Part shown: piece by piece, positions 1 to 7,638 of the stretch | Layout: every line of letters begins with the position of its first letter | Numbering within the stretch: the first letter of the stretch is position 1 | DNA from: Mesorhizobium sp. | Lineage (GTDB): Bacteria > Pseudomonadota > Alphaproteobacteria > Rhizobiales > Rhizobiaceae | Reading direction: 5' to 3' | Length of the DNA: 64,000 bases | NCBI GenBank assembly: GCA_019635735.1 | Contig: JAHBYX010000001.1 | Coordinates: 620,001 to 684,000 of the forward strand | Program-made: the position numbers and the translations under genes | The notes under the pieces: generated by a model | The model's database searches: none | What the model was told of the DNA's origin: nothing | Seen by the model: only the letters and a program-made list of their open reading frames with translations

Positions 1-318
1 GACCGCCGGCGACGAAAGGCCGCCCGCCCCCGCGATGGCCACGCCGAGCACGACCGCCGCGCCGGCAAGCGCGATCGGCGCCACACGCTTCAGGCTCGCC
101 CGCGCGGCGACGAATGCGACGAGCGCCCACGCGAGGGCAAAGCCGAGAGCCAGGAGGCCGAAGCCGAGATCGCGCGCAAGGCCGGCCGCGAAGGCCGTCG
201 GCCAGGCCGCTGCCAGCACGAACGGACCGGCGAGCAGGACGGCGATGAAGCGGCGCTGGCGGGCGCGTTCCGGCCCGGCGACCGAGGGCGCGACGAGACG
301 GTCGCAGCCCGCGGACAT
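1..318 (-). CDS. N-terminal part of a multi-pass membrane protein, possibly a DivJ-like sensor histidine kinase (cut by window edge)
   Basis: An open frame of 106 codons runs from an ATG at 318 off the left edge of the window. The visible protein has a short basic cytosolic start (about residues 1-20), then closely spaced hydrophobic segments at roughly 21-43, 47-65 and 75-95. It ends in a GGLSSP motif. A Gly-Gly-Leu-x-Ser-Pro stretch after several membrane helices is typical of the membrane sensor part of histidine kinases such as DivJ and RegB, and a cell-cycle kinase is plausible in a rhizobial chromosome. No PAS, HisKA or ATPase domain is in view, so the kinase assignment is an inference. 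The upstream ribosome site is weak (GGCGGGA directly before ATG). Confidence 0.5.
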   Translation of the reverse strand, partial: MSAGCDRLVAPSVAGPERARQRRFIAVLLAGPFVLAAAWPTAFAAGLARDLGFGLLALGFALAWALVAFVAARASLKRVAPIALAGAAVVLGVAIAGAGGLSSPAV

Positions 319-813
319 TCCCGCCGAGAACCCTGTGACGCTGGAGGTTACTGAACTCAAAACCGGTCTACCCGAAACAGTTCCGCGAGGCGGATCGCTT
401 CCTTGGTCCGACCCTCGCACCCAGCCTTTAAAGAATGAATAAGGCTGGCCCCTTTCGTGCTGCCGAACCGGCCAAACGCGGCCTCTCGGCGCACCGTTCG
501 GGCGGGAAATTCGCTCATGGTAAACGTGGCGTTATGCGGCCGTGTCCCCGCTGGCGAACGCGAAAAGCCCGACCGGAACAGCAAGGAATCTGGATAAACT
601 ACGTGATTTCAATCGCTTATATGGTTATCCGGAAGTTAACGCGATGATTCAATCTTTCATCGAATTCGACTCAAATCCCGCTTTCTCAAACTTGAAGCGA
701 ATTCGCGCCAAATCGTCGCTTTCGCCGCAAGCCGCTATTTCCCCGGCCTTGCCATAGTGTCCGTGTCGAGGGCGAACCGCGTGGAGAAGGCGCCCGATAC
801 GGGGACTGGCACG
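319..813. other. Intergenic region between divergent genes, no recognisable gene
   Basis: About 495 bases separate the membrane protein (minus) from the DUF5330 gene (plus). Short open frames on both strands have no recognisable protein features or ribosome sites. The part from about 580 to 700 is noticeably richer in A/T than its surroundings and may hold the promoters of the two divergent genes. I did not find a TTAA-N7-TTAA CtrA box here. Confidence 0.5.
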
Positions 814-1158
814 ATGGGCTTTCTGATCCGCTGCACCTTCTGGTTTTCGCTCGTACTCCTGATCATTCCGTTCGGCGGTTCGGGCGATTCGGATACCGAC
901 ACGGTCGGCCCGATCCAGGCGCTTTCGGCCGCCCGCGAAGCGGTCGGCGACTTGAGCGGCATCTGCGAGCGCAAGCCCGACGTCTGCCTCACCGGCAAGG
1001 CCGCGCTCCATACGATCGGCGTCAGGGCCCGCGAGGCCTCGCGCATCGCCTTCGAACTGCTGGACGAGAAGGTCGGCGAACCCGATGCGACGACCACCGG
1101 CACGGTGGCGCCGGCCAAAGCCGTTCCCGCAGCGGCATCCGAGGCGCCGGCAAACTAG
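814..1158 (+). CDS. DUF5330-type small membrane-anchored protein
   Basis: A 114-residue protein with one N-terminal hydrophobic segment (about residues 3-18, preceded by MGF and containing LVLLIIPFGG). A small soluble part follows with two cysteines (ICERKPDVCL) that could form a disulfide in the periplasm. The order DUF5330 then sufE is a familiar rhizobial pair. I chose the ATG at 814 because the membrane segment begins immediately after it and a GGGGACTGG stretch precedes it; an upstream GTG at 757 would add 19 residues without family character. Function is unknown. The C-terminus is low-complexity Ala/Pro. Confidence 0.7.
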   Translation: MGFLIRCTFWFSLVLLIIPFGGSGDSDTDTVGPIQALSAAREAVGDLSGICERKPDVCLTGKAALHTIGVRAREASRIAFELLDEKVGEPDATTTGTVAPAKAVPAAASEAPAN

Positions 1159-1230
1159 GCTCGACGGCTTCGCGCCGGTCTTCGCCCGCCGCCATTGTGA
1201 CGACGGCCCCTTTCGCCCTATATGCAGGCC

Positions 1231-1662
1231 ATGAGCGATACCCTGTTCAGCCCCGGCATAGAGCGGATCTTCGAGGATTTCGAATTTCTCGACGAGTGGG
1301 AAGACCGTTATCGCTATGTCATCGATCTCGGACGCGACCTGCCACCCTTCCCCGAATCGGCGCGCACGCCGCAGAACAAGGTGCAGGGCTGCGTCAGCCA
1401 AGTCTGGCTGGAGACGACGCGCAGCGACGGGCCCGATCCCGTGATGCGCTTCGCCGGCGATTCGGATGCGCATATCGTGCGCGGCCTGGTCGCCATCATG
1501 CTTGCCCTGTTCTCGGGCCGGCGCGCCAGCGAGATCGCGAAGATCGACGCCGAGGCGGTGCTGAAGCGCCTCGGGCTCGACGAGCATCTGACGCCCCAGC
1601 GCGCCAACGGTCTTCGCTCGATGGTCGCGCGCATCCGCCGCGACGCGGCCGCCGCTGTGTGA
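1231..1662 (+). CDS. sufE: SufE family sulfur acceptor protein
   Basis: SufE takes persulfide sulfur from the cysteine desulfurase SufS and passes it on for Fe-S cluster assembly in the cytosol. The 143-residue length fits the family. The acceptor cysteine is visible in the conserved motif QGCVSQVW (Cys at about residue 54), and the N-terminal helix contains the typical FLDEWEDRYRYVIDLG segment. An alternative ATG nine bases upstream (1222) would add three residues; neither start has a strong ribosome site. No sufS, sufB or sufC lies in the window, as is common in rhizobia where sufE stands alone next to a DUF5330 gene. Confidence 0.93.
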   Translation: MSDTLFSPGIERIFEDFEFLDEWEDRYRYVIDLGRDLPPFPESARTPQNKVQGCVSQVWLETTRSDGPDPVMRFAGDSDAHIVRGLVAIMLALFSGRRASEIAKIDAEAVLKRLGLDEHLTPQRANGLRSMVARIRRDAAAAV

Positions 1663-1666
1663 GTCC

Positions 1667-2458
1667 CTAGCCGGAAATAGACGGCCGATAGCCTTCGCCG
1701 CCCCAGGAGATGCTCTGGGACCGCCTCCGGTCGGTTCCCGGCGGCTCATAATGCCTCGACAGCGCGCCCAGGGCCGTCTTGAGCATGAGCTTGGCCGAAC
1801 GCACCGGCCAGCCCCGCTCGCTCTCCACCGTCTCCAGACCCTTGAGAAAGCAGCAGACGTCGATCAGCACGCCGGACAGTTCCGGCCCGACGTCGTCGAT
1901 CGCGCGCTCGACGCGCATGCGCGCCGCGATCGCCCCGTCCGACAGGTCGGCCGCCGTGCCACCGCGACGGCCGGTCGCGATCGGTTGCTCCCAATTGGCG
2001 CCGAGCCGGGGCATCATCTGCGCGCGCGTGTAATCGGCGCGCAGCCGCTCGCCCGCCTCAAACTCCCGTCTGGTCAGGAAGGCGTCCCCGTTCCGGGTCT
2101 TCAGCTGCATCAGTTGCCTGAGTGGCGATTCTGCCAAATTCACCAGGGCGGTCGCGCGGCCGTCCGGCGTCTCGATTTCGACGAGCTCCAGATCCTGACG
2201 CGGCGCCTGGAAGGGATCGGACCCTCCCTGCCGGCGCAGAAGCGCCCTGCCCAGCACCGTCAGCATCAACCGCTCCCCGCGGCGCTGGACCAGCGCCTCG
2301 CGAACGAGCGTGCGCAGTATCGCGGGGTCGGTGCGGTGTAGCCCGCCTTCCGCATCAGTCAGGATAACGTCCTGCGGACTGTCGCCCTGCGCGAGGCGGC
2401 ATTTTCCGTTCGCGATGGCGCAGAGCGCCAGCCATTCTGCAGTCTTGTCGTTCGCCAT
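1667..2458 (-). CDS. DUF6456 domain protein, putative DNA-binding regulator
   Basis: A 263-residue protein of unknown function. The C-terminal half (about residues 140-240) carries the DUF6456 pattern: a basic GRRGG turn, then a helical part with VLIDVCCFLKGLE and ERGWPVRSAK. The first ~100 residues look like winged-helix material with two short hydrophobic helices. The ATG at 2458 has GGCGGGG upstream and lies two bases after the stop of the DnaA-domain-IV gene, so the two are almost certainly one transcript. The shared operon with a DNA-binding protein suggests a regulatory role; that is inference. The gene is convergent with sufE with a 4-base gap. A longer frame continuing upstream through 3022 is a shadow of the neighbouring gene. 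Confidence 0.75.
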   Translation of the reverse strand: MANDKTAEWLALCAIANGKCRLAQGDSPQDVILTDAEGGLHRTDPAILRTLVREALVQRRGERLMLTVLGRALLRRQGGSDPFQAPRQDLELVEIETPDGRATALVNLAESPLRQLMQLKTRNGDAFLTRREFEAGERLRADYTRAQMMPRLGANWEQPIATGRRGGTAADLSDGAIAARMRVERAIDDVGPELSGVLIDVCCFLKGLETVESERGWPVRSAKLMLKTALGALSRHYEPPGTDRRRSQSISWGGEGYRPSISG

Positions 2459-2460
2459 GA

Positions 2461-2874
2461 TCAGTATGCCCCGCCGCGGTTGCGCAGCGCCGCGCTGGCG
2501 ACGCGCTCCGTCATGGCGATGATCCGGTCGAAGTCCTGGTCCTCGCGCATGTCCTCGACGAGGTGGCAGGCGTGCAGCACGGTCGTGCGGTCTCGGCCGA
2601 AGCCCCTGCCCACTTCGTTCATCGACAGGCCAAGGACGACATGGGCGACATACATGGCGATCTGCCGCACGCGGGCGACCGGATGCGACGAGCGGCCGGG
2701 GTGGCGCAGGTCGCGGCCGCTGACATTGTAGAGTGCGGCTGCGATGTCGATCATGCACTCGCACAGTTCGACGCTGCGCTCGAGGCGATGGACCGAACGA
2801 ACGACGGTGAAACGTCGCGGTTGCGGGTCCGGCTCGTGCTTCGGATCGCTGCGCAGGGCCTGGGTCGTCGCCAC
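2461..2874 (-). CDS. Stand-alone DnaA domain IV-like helix-turn-helix protein
   Basis: A 137-residue protein matching only the C-terminal DNA-binding domain of the replication initiator DnaA. The signature helix is seen at about residues 89-106 (VGRGFGRDRTTVLHACHLVE), preceded by the usual basic loop and the helix RVRQIAMYVAHVVLGLSM. It has no AAA+ ATPase, so it cannot initiate replication in the DnaA manner. It could bind DnaA-box-like DNA as a regulator or competitor (inference). In the signature the usual His of the GRDHTTV motif is Arg. The start is a GTG at 2874, chosen because a GGAGGA ribosome site sits 4 bases upstream; the frame stays open further upstream without family sequence. 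It is co-transcribed with the DUF6456 gene. Confidence 0.8.
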   Translation of the reverse strand: MATTQALRSDPKHEPDPQPRRFTVVRSVHRLERSVELCECMIDIAAALYNVSGRDLRHPGRSSHPVARVRQIAMYVAHVVLGLSMNEVGRGFGRDRTTVLHACHLVEDMREDQDFDRIIAMTERVASAALRNRGGAY

Positions 2875-3082
2875 TCGTGTCCTCCATCGGCAATAGGAAT
2901 TTCTTCTTATATCGACAGGGCCGCGAGATGTGAACAGAAGTAGGAAAGATTTCCTCTCTTGTGATTGCACTTCCTTTGATTTGATTGACGAATTCGCGCT
3001 GGTGTCTTCGATCGTGCTGCAAATCTATCCGCAGGCTCCAGCCCGCGGGGCAGAGTCGGTCCGCAATCCACGGAGCGACGAG

Positions 3083-3352
3083 ATGAAGGAACTATCCAGG
3101 GAGGCGCGCCGGTTCCGGCAGCAGAATGACGAAATCGAGAGCCAGGCGCGCCAGACCGTCGCCTTCTTCCTCATCTCGGGCATAGACCTCGACGATGCGC
3201 TCGCTTCCACCGGCAGCGAGCGCCGCCGGATCACGGCGCGCATCGCCCGCCTGATCGAGCGCGAACGGCTCAAGGGAGTGCGGCGGCACTGGAGCTACGA
3301 CATCAACAGGCACATCGCGCTCAAGCAGGCGCTCGATCGGCTGATCGACTGA
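3083..3352 (+). CDS. Small conserved cytoplasmic protein (89 aa)
   Basis: An 89-residue, highly charged, helical protein with no signal peptide or membrane segment. The ATG at 3083 has a GGAGCGACGAG ribosome site, and the protein starts MKELSREARRFRQ. The frame is open further upstream to 2930 but that part lacks coding character. I recall similar short proteins next to DnaA-domain and MucR genes in rhizobial genomes, without known function. It is transcribed away from the DnaA-domain-IV gene across a 200-base A/T-rich divergent promoter region and ends just before a shared hairpin terminator with mucR. Confidence 0.65.
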   Translation: MKELSREARRFRQQNDEIESQARQTVAFFLISGIDLDDALASTGSERRRITARIARLIERERLKGVRRHWSYDINRHIALKQALDRLID

Positions 3353-3381
3353 TGCTGCGCGTGACGCGTCGCGAAAACGAA

Positions 3382-3403
3382 AATGGCGCCCGCGGGCGCC
3401 ATT
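3382..3403 (-). terminator. Perfect-palindrome terminator after mucR
   Basis: The sequence AATGGCGCCC-GC-GGGCGCCATT is a perfect 10-bp inverted repeat. On the minus strand it is followed by a T-rich tract (TTTTCGTTTTCG), as expected for intrinsic termination of mucR. On the plus strand it could also end the 89-aa gene, although no T tract follows in that direction. Confidence 0.75.
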
Positions 3404-3427
3404 CCGATTCCGTCAGCCGGATACGGC

Positions 3428-3847
3428 TTACTTGCGCTTGCGGCCCAGGCCCATCTTCTTGGCCAGCTGCGAACGCGCTGCGGCATAGTTCGGCGCGACC
3501 ATCGGGTAGCTCGCATCGAGACCCCACTTCTCGCGATAGGCGTCGGGCGACAGGCCGTAGTGGGTCATCAGGTGGCGCTTCAGCGACTTGAACTTCTTTC
3601 CATCCTCGAGGCAGATCAGATACTCGTCATGGATGGATTTCTTCGGGTTGACGGCCGGCTTCTGCTTCTCGGCCGGCGGTGCTTCGACGTTGCCGCCGAC
3701 GCGACCGAGCGCGGCGTGAATGTCGGCGATCAGATTCGGCAGTTCGGATACGGGTACGGGATTGTTGCTCACATAGGCGGCGACGACGTCCGCGGTAAGT
3801 TCAATGAGCGTATCGCCGCTTCTTAGGCCGGTTTCGTTGATGTCCAT
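3428..3847 (-). CDS. mucR: MucR/Ros family transcriptional regulator
   Basis: A 139-residue regulator of the Ros/MucR family, which controls exopolysaccharide, motility and cell-cycle genes in rhizobia and virulence genes in Brucella. The N-terminal oligomerisation region ([13 protein letters not shown], then [14 protein letters not shown]) and the zinc-finger-like DNA-binding domain at about residues 75-110 ([20 protein letters not shown]) are clear. Two family-typical tail segments follow, [20 protein letters not shown]. The finger reads Cys79-x2-Asp82-x9-His92-x3-His96, so the second metal-binding Cys of classical Ros is Asp here; such variants occur in Mesorhizobium Ros homologues. The long A/T-rich upstream region fits known autoregulation of this family. 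Confidence 0.95.
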   Translation of the reverse strand: MDINETGLRSGDTLIELTADVVAAYVSNNPVPVSELPNLIADIHAALGRVGGNVEAPPAEKQKPAVNPKKSIHDEYLICLEDGKKFKSLKRHLMTHYGLSPDAYREKWGLDASYPMVAPNYAAARSQLAKKMGLGRKRK

Positions 3848-4217
3848 TGCAGTGCCCCTTGGCTAGTACTTCAGGAAAGATTGGGCTTGGCCTGTATCCG
3901 CAAGGATTGCGAAGGCGCGGAAACAGATTGCCCTTCGATTCGCAATCCCGGCGTCACAAATGGAGTGGCTTACAGTATAAGTCAATTGCGATTTCGAAGA
4001 TCTGAGCGGAAAAACATCGTTTTGCGGAGAACAGAATAGTCTGCGCATCACGGCATGCAACCAATACGGGATACTCCCAAGGAATTGAATATGCATAGCC
4101 GAAGACACCCGCGTATCGTTACCGCTTGGTAAACTACCGGATTCGCAGGCATTCCGCGGTGATTTCAGCCGGCTGCGGCGCGGAGAAGCTTCAACTTTTC
4201 CGACATCCGGCAAACGA
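3848..4217. promoter_or_regulatory. A/T-rich region upstream of mucR
   Basis: About 370 bases with clearly more A/T than the window average (for example 3955-4100) lie between mucR and the terminator of the SH3 gene. MucR proteins bind A/T-rich DNA with TpA steps and repress their own promoters, so this is the likely autoregulatory region. I could not fix a convincing -35/-10 pair. An open frame of 116 codons on the minus strand here has no ribosome site or protein features and is not called. Confidence 0.4.
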
Positions 4218-4250
4218 AAGCGCCCCGCGGTCTGGCCGATCGGGGCGCTT
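4218..4250 (-). terminator. Intrinsic terminator after the SH3-domain gene
   Basis: The arms AAGCGCCCCG and CGGGGCGCTT pair perfectly over 10 bp around a 13-base loop. On the minus strand the hairpin is followed by TTTCGTTTG. It lies 22 bases past the stop codon of the 4272-4631 gene. Confidence 0.75.
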
Positions 4251-4271
4251 CAAGGGAATTCGTTCTGGTCT

Positions 4272-4631
4272 TCAATACGGGCGAATGTACTTGCCGTAGA
4301 CCCAGCCGGTGGTGAAATCGCCGTTCTGCTTCGGGTCGTGCCAGACCTCGCACCAGCGGTAGCGCACGGCCTGCTTCTGCGCCCAGTCCGACTTGCCGGA
4401 AATATCGAACAGGTTGAGTCCGTCCGTGCAGCGGCCCGTCATCTGCAGCACGGCCCCGTTCGGATAGGCCGACTGTTTCTGCGAATAGCTGGCTGGATAC
4501 TTGCGTACGTTCAGGGTATCGCCCCACGGAACGTTGGTCACCTGCCAGGCCGAGAAGGCGGCGGCGCGAGCCTCGCCCGCTGCTGCGGCGACGGCGAAGA
4601 AGAGAGAGGCGGCGATCAGTGCGGTCTTCAT
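4272..4631 (-). CDS. Secreted SH3-like domain protein
   Basis: A 119-residue exported protein. It starts with a standard signal peptide (MKTALIAASLFFAVAAAAGEA, predicted cleavage after about residue 23). The mature part resembles bacterial SH3 folds: a turn with DTLNVRKYP, then a WCEVWHD-like segment and GWVYGKYIRPY at the very end, the usual closing strand of an SH3b domain. Such domains bind peptidoglycan or other envelope ligands. I chose the ATG at 4631 because AGAGGACATC precedes it and the signal peptide starts there; an upstream frame to 4691 is possible but would bury the signal. Two cysteines in the mature part could pair in the periplasm. Confidence 0.75.
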   Translation of the reverse strand: MKTALIAASLFFAVAAAAGEARAAAFSAWQVTNVPWGDTLNVRKYPASYSQKQSAYPNGAVLQMTGRCTDGLNLFDISGKSDWAQKQAVRYRWCEVWHDPKQNGDFTTGWVYGKYIRPY

Positions 4632-4763
4632 GATGTCCTCTAGGTTTGGCGCAAGATGGCAGTGCGGGGTTTCGCGACCATGTCGGCACATCTAATTTCT
4701 GTTACTTGAACTCCACCTGATCGAACCGTTCATTCCGCATTCAACAGACAGAGACCCAGCCCG

Positions 4764-6878
4764 ATGACGAAGAGCCCTTTCCCGGACATGCCAGCGCCGC
4801 GCACCGAGCGGCGTCCCGTCGAGGACACTCGCCACGGCATCACCCGCGTCGACGAGTTCGCCTGGCTGCGCGCCGACAACTGGCAGGAGGTGTTCAAGGA
4901 TCCGGCCGTGCTCGATCCGGCGATCCGCAGGCATCTGGAGGACGAGAACGCCTACCAGTCGGCTCTGATGGCCGACACGGCGGAGTTGAGAAAGGTCCTG
5001 TTCGCCGAGATGAAGGGCCGCATCAAGGAGGACGATTCCTCCGTGCCGGTGAAGGACGGACCCTATGCTTACGGCTCCTCCTACAGGAAGGGCGGCGAGC
5101 AGCCGCGCTTCTTCCGCACCCCGCGCGACGGCGGGCCGGAGGACATCTATCTCGACGGCGACCTGGAAGCCGGCGACAAGGCCTATTTCCGCATCGGCGG
5201 CGTCGACCACACCTTCGATCACCGCAAGCTGCTCTGGGGCGTCGACGACAAGGGGTCCGAGTTCTACACGCTGCGCGTGCGCGACCTCGACACGCGCACC
5301 GACCTTGCCGACACGGTTACAGACACCGGCGGCGACGGCGTGTGGGACGCCTCCGGCGAAGGCTTCTTCTACGCCCGGCTGGATGCCTCGCACCGGCCGT
5401 CGAAACTCTTCTACCACCGCGTCGGCACCGACGCGTCCGCCGACCGGCTGGTCTACGAGGAACCCGATTCCGGCATGTTCATGAATGTCGGCGGGGCGCG
5501 CAACAACGACTGGATCTTCATCGTCATCAACGATCACGAGACGACGGAATACCGCATCCTGCCCGCCAACGACCCGGCGGCCGAGCCGAAGATCGTCGCG
5601 CCTCGCGAGCCCGGCCTGCAATACGAGGTCGAGGAAGGCGGCGACGAGTTCTTCGTGCTGACCAATGCCGACGGCGCCAAGGACTTCAAGATCATGTCGG
5701 CCCCCGCCGCCGATCCGTCGCGCGCCAACTGGCGCGAAGTGGTGCCGCACGAGCCCGGCCGGCTCATCCTCTCGGTCATGGGCTTCCGCGATTTCCTGGT
5801 GCGGTTGGAGCGCAAGGACGGCCTGCCGCGCATCGTCGTTCGTCACCGCGCGACGGGCGAGGAGCATATGATTTCCTTCGACGAGGAGGCCTATTCGCTC
5901 GGCCTCGGCGGTTCGGCCGAGTACGACACCACCGTCATCCGGTTCTCCTACTCCTCGATGACGACGCCTGCGCAGGTCTTCGACTACGACATGGCGACCC
6001 GCGAGCGCGTGCTGCTCAAGACCCAGGAAGTGCCCTCCGGCCACGATCCGGATCACTACGTGACCCGCCGCGTCATGGCGCCCGCGCCCGACGGCGAAAC
6101 CGTGCCGGTCTCGCTCCTCTACCACCGCGACACGAAGCTCGACGGCACGGCGCCGCTCCTGCTTTACGGCTACGGCTCCTACGGCATCGCCATCCCCGCC
6201 GCCTTCAACACCAACTGCCTGTCGCTCGCCGATCGCGGCTTCGTCTACGCCATCGCCCACATCCGCGGCGGCAAGGACAAGGGCTATTCCTGGTACGAGG
6301 ACGGCAAGCGCGGGAAGAAGGTCAACACCTTCACCGACTTCATCGCCGCCGCCCGCCATCTCGTGGCGGAAAAATTTACCAGCCACGACCGCATTGTCGC
6401 CCAGGGCGGCTCGGCCGGCGGCATGCTGATGGGCGCGGTCGCCAACATGGCGCCGGACGCCTTCGGCGCGATCGTCGCGGAAGTCCCCTTCGTCGACGTG
6501 CTCACAACCATGCTCGACGACACGCTTCCGCTCACCCCGCCGGAATGGCCGGAATGGGGCAATCCGATCGCCTCGGAGGCCGACTACCGGACGATTCTCG
6601 CCTACAGCCCCTACGACAATGTGGCAGCCCTGCCCTACCCGCCGATCCTGGCGGTCGCCGGCCTCACCGACCCGCGCGTCACCTACTGGGAGCCGGCGAA
6701 ATGGGTGGCGAGGCTGCGCGAGCGTTCGACGTCGGGCAATCCCGCGCTCTTCCGCATCAACATGGATGCCGGTCACGCCGGGGCCTCCGGCCGCTTCTCC
6801 CGCCTCGAGGAAATCGCCTACACCTACGCCTTCGCGCTGAAGGTGACCGGAAAGGACCACGTTCCGCCGGCGTCATGA
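4764..6878 (+). CDS. ptrB: Oligopeptidase B (S9 family serine peptidase)
   Basis: A 704-residue prolyl-oligopeptidase-family enzyme of oligopeptidase B type, which cleaves short peptides after Arg or Lys in the cytosol. The N-terminal two thirds form the beta-propeller gate, beginning with the characteristic RRPVEDTRHGITRVDEFAWL and HLEDENAY segments. The C-terminal hydrolase domain has the nucleophile motif GGSAGG with Ser at about residue 550, Asp near 636 (GLTDPRVTYWEP) and His near 671 (DAGHAGASGR). No signal peptide is present. The start fits the family, although its ribosome site is weak. It is a single gene between the SH3 protein and the DUF1772-like gene. Confidence 0.95.
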   Translation: MTKSPFPDMPAPRTERRPVEDTRHGITRVDEFAWLRADNWQEVFKDPAVLDPAIRRHLEDENAYQSALMADTAELRKVLFAEMKGRIKEDDSSVPVKDGPYAYGSSYRKGGEQPRFFRTPRDGGPEDIYLDGDLEAGDKAYFRIGGVDHTFDHRKLLWGVDDKGSEFYTLRVRDLDTRTDLADTVTDTGGDGVWDASGEGFFYARLDASHRPSKLFYHRVGTDASADRLVYEEPDSGMFMNVGGARNNDWIFIVINDHETTEYRILPANDPAAEPKIVAPREPGLQYEVEEGGDEFFVLTNADGAKDFKIMSAPAADPSRANWREVVPHEPGRLILSVMGFRDFLVRLERKDGLPRIVVRHRATGEEHMISFDEEAYSLGLGGSAEYDTTVIRFSYSSMTTPAQVFDYDMATRERVLLKTQEVPSGHDPDHYVTRRVMAPAPDGETVPVSLLYHRDTKLDGTAPLLLYGYGSYGIAIPAAFNTNCLSLADRGFVYAIAHIRGGKDKGYSWYEDGKRGKKVNTFTDFIAAARHLVAEKFTSHDRIVAQGGSAGGMLMGAVANMAPDAFGAIVAEVPFVDVLTTMLDDTLPLTPPEWPEWGNPIASEADYRTILAYSPYDNVAALPYPPILAVAGLTDPRVTYWEPAKWVARLRERSTSGNPALFRINMDAGHAGASGRFSRLEEIAYTYAFALKVTGKDHVPPAS

Positions 6879-6973
6879 CATGGCTGCGCGTCTCGGGACC
6901 CCGGGCATTCCGTTCGGAACCAATCCGGCAGCCGCTCATTCAGCAAAGGGGGGCGTTCCGAATGGATCGGCCG

Positions 6974-6988
6974 GAGAGGAGACCTCTC
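6974..6988 (+). promoter_or_regulatory. Hairpin overlapping the ribosome site of the DUF1772-like gene
   Basis: GAGAGG-AGA-CCTCTC is a perfect 6-bp inverted repeat immediately before the ATG at 6990. It contains the purine-rich ribosome site (GGAGAGGAG), so folding of the mRNA would hide it. A regulatory effect is inference. Confidence 0.45.
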
Positions 6989-6989
6989 G

Positions 6990-7442
6990 ATGTTTCTCAA
7001 GCTCACGACACTCGCCCTCACAGCCCTCATCGCGATTCCCGGCGGCGCACACCTGTTCGAGTTGCCCGGCAAGATAGGGCTCGGGCAGGACGACTACTTC
7101 ACCGTGCAAGGCATCTACGCAGGATGGGCGTGGTTCGGCGTGCCCATGATCGCCGCGATCCTCGCCAATGTCGCGCTTGGAGTTTCCGAATGGGGACTTG
7201 ATCGCACGGCCTCCGTCTCCGCGTTTGTCGCCGCGTCGCTGATCGCCATCAGCCTCGGCGTCTTCTTCCTCTTCGTGTTTCCCGGCAATCAGGCGACAGC
7301 CAACTGGACCGAAACGCCGGAGAACTGGGAGGCGCTGCGGCGGTCCTGGGAATACGGCCACGCGGCCAATGCGGTGATTGTATTCGCGGCGTTGCTCGCC
7401 ACCGGCCGGGCCATCGCCGGACCTTCGGCAGAGGCCTTTTGA
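6990..7442 (+). CDS. DUF1772-like four-helix membrane protein
   Basis: A 150-residue inner-membrane protein with four hydrophobic helices (about residues 3-20, 40-65, 73-95 and 125-145). After helix three comes the family-type segment NWTETPENWEALRRSWEYGH, resembling the DUF1772 / anthrone-oxygenase-like group with its conserved Asn-Trp and Trp-Glu-x-x-His. The reaction is unknown. It is preceded by a strong but potentially occluded ribosome site. It is probably a single-gene unit between ptrB and minC. Confidence 0.65.
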   Translation: MFLKLTTLALTALIAIPGGAHLFELPGKIGLGQDDYFTVQGIYAGWAWFGVPMIAAILANVALGVSEWGLDRTASVSAFVAASLIAISLGVFFLFVFPGNQATANWTETPENWEALRRSWEYGHAANAVIVFAALLATGRAIAGPSAEAF

Positions 7443-7579
7443 CCGTCGCCGACTGCCGGCAATTCGTGAAGATTTTTTTGCCCGCTTGCGATGGACGGCA
7501 GTGCCGGTTTCCGCGTTGGAAACCACGAGCTTGCGGGCTCCATCCGCACTCCGCCGATCCCGGTCCGAGGGCCGTTTCG

Positions 7580-7595
7580 TTAACCTTTGATTAAC
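7580..7595 (+). promoter_or_regulatory. CtrA-type binding box upstream of minCDE
   Basis: TTAACCTTTGATTAAC matches the full CtrA recognition sequence TTAA-N7-TTAA(C) exactly. It ends 43 bases before the chosen minC start. CtrA is the master cell-cycle regulator of alphaproteobacteria and is known to act on minCDE in Sinorhizobium. Because the box directly abuts an alternative ATG at 7597, it also argues that translation begins at 7639 instead. Confidence 0.75.
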
Positions 7596-7638
7596 CATGA
7601 GACCCATACTTGGACGACGCAACAGAGCGTTAACCAAG

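Noticed and set aside
435..757. Small plus-strand frames between the membrane protein and the DUF5330 gene
   Set aside because: Overlapping frames without ribosome sites or domains; probably promoter region.
3863..4213. A 116-codon minus-strand frame upstream of mucR
   Set aside because: A/T-rich regulatory DNA with no ribosome site or protein character.
4692..6860. A 722-codon minus-strand open frame opposite ptrB
   Set aside because: Mirror frame of a real GC-rich gene: its composition is low-complexity, and ptrB on the plus strand carries complete catalytic motifs.
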